A stretch of 5,803 nucleotides of DNA from an uncultured Eubacteriales bacterium (GTDB lineage: Bacteria; Bacillota; Clostridia; Lachnospirales; CAG-274). A program made the position numbers and the translations under genes. This document shows, in pieces, positions 5,779 to 5,803 of the stretch. The notes under the pieces were generated by a model that was not told the DNA's origin, searched no databases, and saw nothing but the letters and a program-made list of their open reading frames with translations. Within the stretch, counting starts at the first letter, position 1, and each line of letters starts with the position of its first letter. The stretch spans positions 1 to 5,803 of the forward strand of contig CABVEG010000122.1 in the NCBI GenBank assembly GCA_902497185.1, read 5' to 3'.

Positions 5779-5803
5779 CTCATCTTTCGGAATAAACCGC
5801 AGG
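5779..5803 (-). ncRNA. 3' end of a SAM-I (S-box) riboswitch aptamer, cut by the window edge
   Basis: Read on the minus strand, the edge begins CCTGCGG, TTTATT, CCG, AAAGATGAG. This matches the 3' part of the S-box aptamer as I know it: the end of the conserved AAUUCC segment, the short P4 hairpin (here CGG/CCG with a UUUAUU loop), and the AAAGAUGAG/AAAGAUAAG strand that closes helix P1. The 5' part of the aptamer (GAGGGA...GGCCC, GAAACC...GCAACC, GGUGC) would lie beyond the right edge and cannot be checked. The position before metK and the terminator that follows support the call. Binding of SAM should favour the terminator and lower metK expression. Confidence 0.75.

Noticed and set aside
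1..5803. A new multi-gene defence, mobile or biosynthetic system.
   Set aside because: Genes point in alternating directions, are separated by terminators and belong to well-known unrelated families; no integrase, transposase, toxin-antitoxin pair or repeat array is present.

Overview
The window looks like chromosomal DNA of a low-GC Gram-positive anaerobe, most likely a Clostridia member (Lachnospiraceae-like). The basis is AT-rich codon choice, strong AGGAGG/AAGGAG ribosome binding sites, short intrinsic terminators with T tracts, and what appears to be a SAM-I (S-box) riboswitch tail upstream of metK. That assignment is inference; there is no rRNA or other marker here.

Layout from left to right. 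(1) The 3' part of a plus-strand gene for a WG-repeat-like beta-rich protein enters from the left edge and ends at 1116. (2) A shared bidirectional terminator (about 1131-1167) separates it from a convergent minus-strand PHP-domain histidinol-phosphatase (HisJ/HisK type, 1166-1966). (3) A 206-bp divergent intergenic region (1967-2172) carries one near-consensus promoter for the phosphatase and a weaker one for the plus-strand gene. (4) A plus-strand Na+/phosphate cotransporter with a C-terminal PhoU-like domain (2173-3822). (5) A second bidirectional terminator (3829-3864), then a convergent minus-strand maltose/galactoside-type O-acetyltransferase (3868-4464). (6) Upstream of that on the same strand is S-adenosylmethionine synthetase, metK (4525-5697), preceded by a terminator and the 3' end of a probable SAM riboswitch that runs off the right edge.

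The genes are mostly independent housekeeping or accessory units, not one pathway: an orphan phosphatase, a phosphate transporter, a sugar acetyltransferase and the SAM-producing enzyme under predicted SAM feedback control. metK and the acetyltransferase are co-oriented but separated by an intrinsic terminator. The acetyltransferase has a tandemly duplicated 14-bp ribosome binding site segment and a possible promoter placed over the metK stop codon.

I see no mobile element, CRISPR array, tRNA or rRNA, and no convincing sign of an undescribed multi-gene system. The most interesting material is regulatory: the partial S-box element with a readable antiterminator/terminator switch, and the metK-acetyltransferase junction.
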